DNA from: UBA1952 sp965246765
GTDB taxonomy: Bacteria; Bacteroidota; Bacteroidia; Chitinophagales; Chitinophagaceae
Reading direction: 5' to 3'
DNA: 64,000 bases
NCBI GenBank assembly: GCA_965246765.1
Contig: CBDFFJ010000008.1
Coordinates: 248,001-312,000, forward strand
Position numbers and translations under genes: made by a program
Part shown: positions 61,277 through 64,000 of the stretch, one piece after another
How positions within the stretch are numbered: the first letter of the stretch is position 1
Layout: every line of letters begins with the position of its first letter
The notes under the pieces: generated by a model
The model's database searches: none
What the model was told of the DNA's origin: nothing
What the model saw: the letters and a program-made list of their open reading frames with translations, nothing else

Positions 61277-64000
61277 ATGCGCTTCATGAAACACATTTTT
61301 ACAAAAGCTCTGCTCGGGGCAGGTATCGCCATTGCGGCAGCCGCTCCTGCTGAGGCCCAAATAACCCTGCTGCAGGACTACAAAAACTACACATCAGCGC
61401 CCATCGGCACCTTCCAGGGCATCAACTTCCGTGAAGGCGGATTTTCTGCGCTGTATCCTATTGCAGGCACAAATGGCAAGGAATTCTGGACATGTTCCGA
61501 CCGCGGCGTGAACATTGATGATGCCTCCGCAAATCCGGTTGGCTGCACGCCGACTTACGACAAGGCCTTTTCGTTTCCGGGCTACGCACCTAAGATTCAT
61601 CGTATCCGCATCAACGGCGACTCAGTGCAGATTCTGCGCACAATTACCGTCAAGCGGCCATCCGGTACAAATGCAACTGGCGTTTTGAGCCCAACCGGAT
61701 TCGGCAGCACTGCTACAGAGCAGGCGAGCACCGATACCGTGCTGGACTGCGCCAACTTCTCTTCCAAAATTGCCGCAAAGGACACTTTCGCCATTGACTG
61801 CGAAGCTATTCTTGTAGATAAGGATGGTTTCTTCTGGCTCAGCGAAGAGAATGGGCCGACTATCTGGAAATTAAATCAGAATGGTGTGGTGATTGCCCGC
61901 TATTCACCTTATGCAAATCTTCCAGGCGCGCAGGCGATAGATATTCAGATAGACACGGCCTTCAAATACCGTCGCAACAATCGCGGTTTTGAGAACCTTA
62001 CCATTACTCCGAGTGGTAAGCTGTATGCTGTTATTCAGAGCCCGCTTTATTATCCAACCTCTGCCATCGGCGGAGCTTCACGCGTTCACCGTATCCTTGA
62101 AATCAATCCGGCTACCGGCGCGCAGCGGATGCTCGCTTACCTGAATGATGGTACCATCGGTGCATCAGGGGCGAACCAGATTCGGAACCAGGATTGGAAG
62201 CTTGGTGACATTGCAGCAATCAACGATTCCACCTTCCTTATTCTGGAAGCGGCGGCCCGTGGCACAACCGACATCAAGCGGATGTACAAAATCAACATCA
62301 ACGGGGCTACTGCGGTAAACTCCGGCCTTTACGGCACAGCCACCCTGGAAGGACTTGTTGATTCTACTGGCCTTGCTGGTCAAAGCATAGTGCCTGTGAA
62401 AAAGACACTGGCGATGGACTTGCTCGCTAACGGCTGGCCTTCTTCGCTTGATAAGGCGGAAGGTCTTGCCATCATCAACGACAGCACCATTGCTATCTGC
62501 AACGACAATGATTTCGGTCAGACTTCGCCGCTTGCCAATGGCATTGCGACAGCTACTACTAACCTGAGCCACGTGCTTGTATATCGTTTTAGCGGCAGCA
62601 ACAAACTGAGCAACTTCAACCAGCTTACACCTACGCTTACAGCCGGCGTAACCGGCCTCAGCTCTTCACAGCCGCCTTACCTCGTGCCGACTACAACATC
62701 CGGCAAGTACACGGCTATCATCTCTGTGGGCGATGCGGTAAACGGCTACAAAATGGCGGGCGTGCCTGATGGTCTCGGTATGTTTGACAACAACAACGGC
62801 ACCTTCACGCTGCTGATGAACCATGAAATCGGCAGCAACCTCGGCGTTGCCCGCGCGCATGGCGATACCGGTGCGTTTGTCTCCAAGTGGATTATCAACA
62901 AGAGCGACTTTACCGTTCAATACGGCGCAGACCTGATGAAGCGCGTAAAGCTCTGGAATCCGCTTACGTCAAGCTATATCACGTATTCGCCAAGCTATCT
63001 GCAGCCGCAGGGCCTTGCAGGCTTTACACGCTTTTGCTCCGGCGACCTTCCCGCAGTGTCTGCTTATTATAATGCCATCACTGGTAAAGGCACACAAGAA
63101 CGCATCTACATGAACGGCGAGGAAAGCGGCAATGAAGGCCGTGCTATGGGCCACGTAGTTACGGGCGCAGATTCAGGCACCTCTTATGAGCTTCCTTACC
63201 TCGGCAAGGCGTCATGGGAGAATGCCGTAGCAAATCCGCGGATGTCAGACACAACGATTGTTGGACTGATGGATGATGCTACTCCGGGCCAGGTGTATTT
63301 CTACATCGGCACGAAGCAGACTACCGGTACCGACATTGAGAAGGCCGGCCTGCACGGGGGTAATCTCTGGAGCGTTGGCGTAAGCGGCATGCTTACAGAA
63401 ACAAGCGCAACTATACCTACGCCAGGCACTTCATTCTCCATGATTAATCTCGGCACGGTGCAGAACATGACCGGCGCCGCTATTGAAACCGCAAGTAACA
63501 CGGCAGGTATCACACGCTTCCTACGTCCTGAAGACGGCGCATGGGACTCGCAGAATCCTTCTGACTTCTACTTCAATACAACCAATGCCTTCAATGCGCC
63601 AAGCCGCCTCTGGAAGCTACACTTTAATAATGCCGGTAACATCACGCAGGGTGGGACCATCACAGCCGTGCTTGACGGAACGGAAGGCTACCAGATGCTG
63701 GACAACATGACGATTGACAACTTCGGCCATAACTTCCTGGTAGAGGACGTTGGCAACAATGCGTACATCGGTCGCATGCTGCGCTATGATTTTGCAAGTG
63801 ATTCGCTCCGCGTAGTTGGTATGCATGATACGACACGCTTTAAGGCGGGCGGCGCCAACTTCCTCACGCAGGATGAAGAAGCCTCTGGCCCGATTGATGC
63901 GCAGGCCATCCTCGGCCCAGGAATGTTCCTGGTAGATGTTCAGGCGCACTACAACATTCCCGGTGAGTTGGTAGAAGGCGGACAGCTTCTCGCTTATTAC
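61277..64000 (+). CDS. Secreted phytase-like/PhoX-like fusion protein (3' end outside window)
   Basis: The frame is open from ATG 61277 to the last base (908 codons). After a signal peptide (FTKALLGAGIAIAAAAPAEAQ), residues 30-460 resemble the esterase-like phytase domain (FWTCSDRG, DCEAILVDKDGFFWLSEENG, KAEGLAIINDSTIAICNDND). The second half resembles PhoX-type alkaline phosphatase (LLMNHEIG, FLRPEDGAWDSQNP, DNMTIDNFGHNFLVEDVGN). Both families cleave phosphoesters, so the protein may gather phosphate outside the cell. A sorting domain is expected beyond the edge. Confidence 0.75.
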   Translation, partial: MRFMKHIFTKALLGAGIAIAAAAPAEAQITLLQDYKNYTSAPIGTFQGINFREGGFSALYPIAGTNGKEFWTCSDRGVNIDDASANPVGCTPTYDKAFSFPGYAPKIHRIRINGDSVQILRTITVKRPSGTNATGVLSPTGFGSTATEQASTDTVLDCANFSSKIAAKDTFAIDCEAILVDKDGFFWLSEENGPTIWKLNQNGVVIARYSPYANLPGAQAIDIQIDTAFKYRRNNRGFENLTITPSGKLYAVIQSPLYYPTSAIGGASRVHRILEINPATGAQRMLAYLNDGTIGASGANQIRNQDWKLGDIAAINDSTFLILEAAARGTTDIKRMYKININGATAVNSGLYGTATLEGLVDSTGLAGQSIVPVKKTLAMDLLANGWPSSLDKAEGLAIINDSTIAICNDNDFGQTSPLANGIATATTNLSHVLVYRFSGSNKLSNFNQLTPTLTAGVTGLSSSQPPYLVPTTTSGKYTAIISVGDAVNGYKMAGVPDGLGMFDNNNGTFTLLMNHEIGSNLGVARAHGDTGAFVSKWIINKSDFTVQYGADLMKRVKLWNPLTSSYITYSPSYLQPQGLAGFTRFCSGDLPAVSAYYNAITGKGTQERIYMNGEESGNEGRAMGHVVTGADSGTSYELPYLGKASWENAVANPRMSDTTIVGLMDDATPGQVYFYIGTKQTTGTDIEKAGLHGGNLWSVGVSGMLTETSATIPTPGTSFSMINLGTVQNMTGAAIETASNTAGITRFLRPEDGAWDSQNPSDFYFNTTNAFNAPSRLWKLHFNNAGNITQGGTITAVLDGTEGYQMLDNMTIDNFGHNFLVEDVGNNAYIGRMLRYDFASDSLRVVGMHDTTRFKAGGANFLTQDEEASGPIDAQAILGPGMFLVDVQAHYNIPGELVEGGQLLAYY

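Overview
The window looks like Bacteroidota chromosome, probably a member of the Chitinophagaceae/Chitinophagales. The pointers are several secreted proteins with C-terminal type IX secretion sorting domains, a Bacteroidota-style LptD, a DUF5683 protein, a head-GIN/DUF2807 protein, a CTnDOT-like tyrosine integrase, almost no Shine-Dalgarno motifs and a few TAnnTTTG-like -7 boxes. All functional calls come from reading motifs by eye; no database search was run.

Region 1 (1-8.67 kb) is the right end of an integrated mobile element. It carries a fragment of an unknown gene, three secreted or lipoprotein-like unknowns, a coupling-ATPase module (a soluble VirD4/TraG-like ATPase, a separate multi-TM protein and a small helical protein) and a tyrosine integrase. 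It ends in a 42-base 3' fragment of a tRNA-Lys(CTT) gene with the tRNA's terminator still behind it, which marks the attachment site. The intact tRNA and the rest of the element should lie to the left, outside the window.

Region 2 (8.7-24.8 kb) is mostly housekeeping: a decayed type IX cargo gene, a biotin carboxylase, parA-parB with a YkgJ-type protein and a lipoprotein, an FMN reductase, a membrane phosphoesterase, a TIGR01777 epimerase, a DUF2807 lipoprotein, a YihY-type membrane protein, an FKBP isomerase and a GT39-like membrane protein.

Region 3 (24.9-31.6 kb) has a large PhaE/phasin-like protein, a PAS-LuxR regulator, a GH25 lysozyme and a 1039-residue type IX surface protein. The matching class III PHA synthase, phaC, sits about 25 kb away at 51-52 kb, so polyester synthesis is split over two loci.

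Region 4 (31.7-40.6 kb) holds prmC, then ribD, an EamA-like transporter, yigZ and queG as a likely operon, then pcm, a DUF5683 protein, a tail-specific protease and lipB.

Region 5 (40.6-49.6 kb) is the most unusual part. Two type IX cargo genes share nearly the same C-terminal sorting cassette, and one is interrupted by an in-frame TAA. Next comes an Ala-rich two-repeat protein written in strikingly C-ending codons. Directly behind it is an exact-period array of eleven 21-bp degenerate repeats, which runs into the lptD stop codon and is open in the lptD reading frame past that stop.

Region 6 (49.6-64 kb) has an amidase, an EGF-like lipoprotein, phaC, an Nramp-UspA fusion, a blaI-blaR1 pair with a visible operator and a trailing truncated blaR1 paralogue, trpS, a CCA-adding enzyme, and the first 908 codons of a phytase-like/PhoX-like secreted fusion that runs off the right edge.
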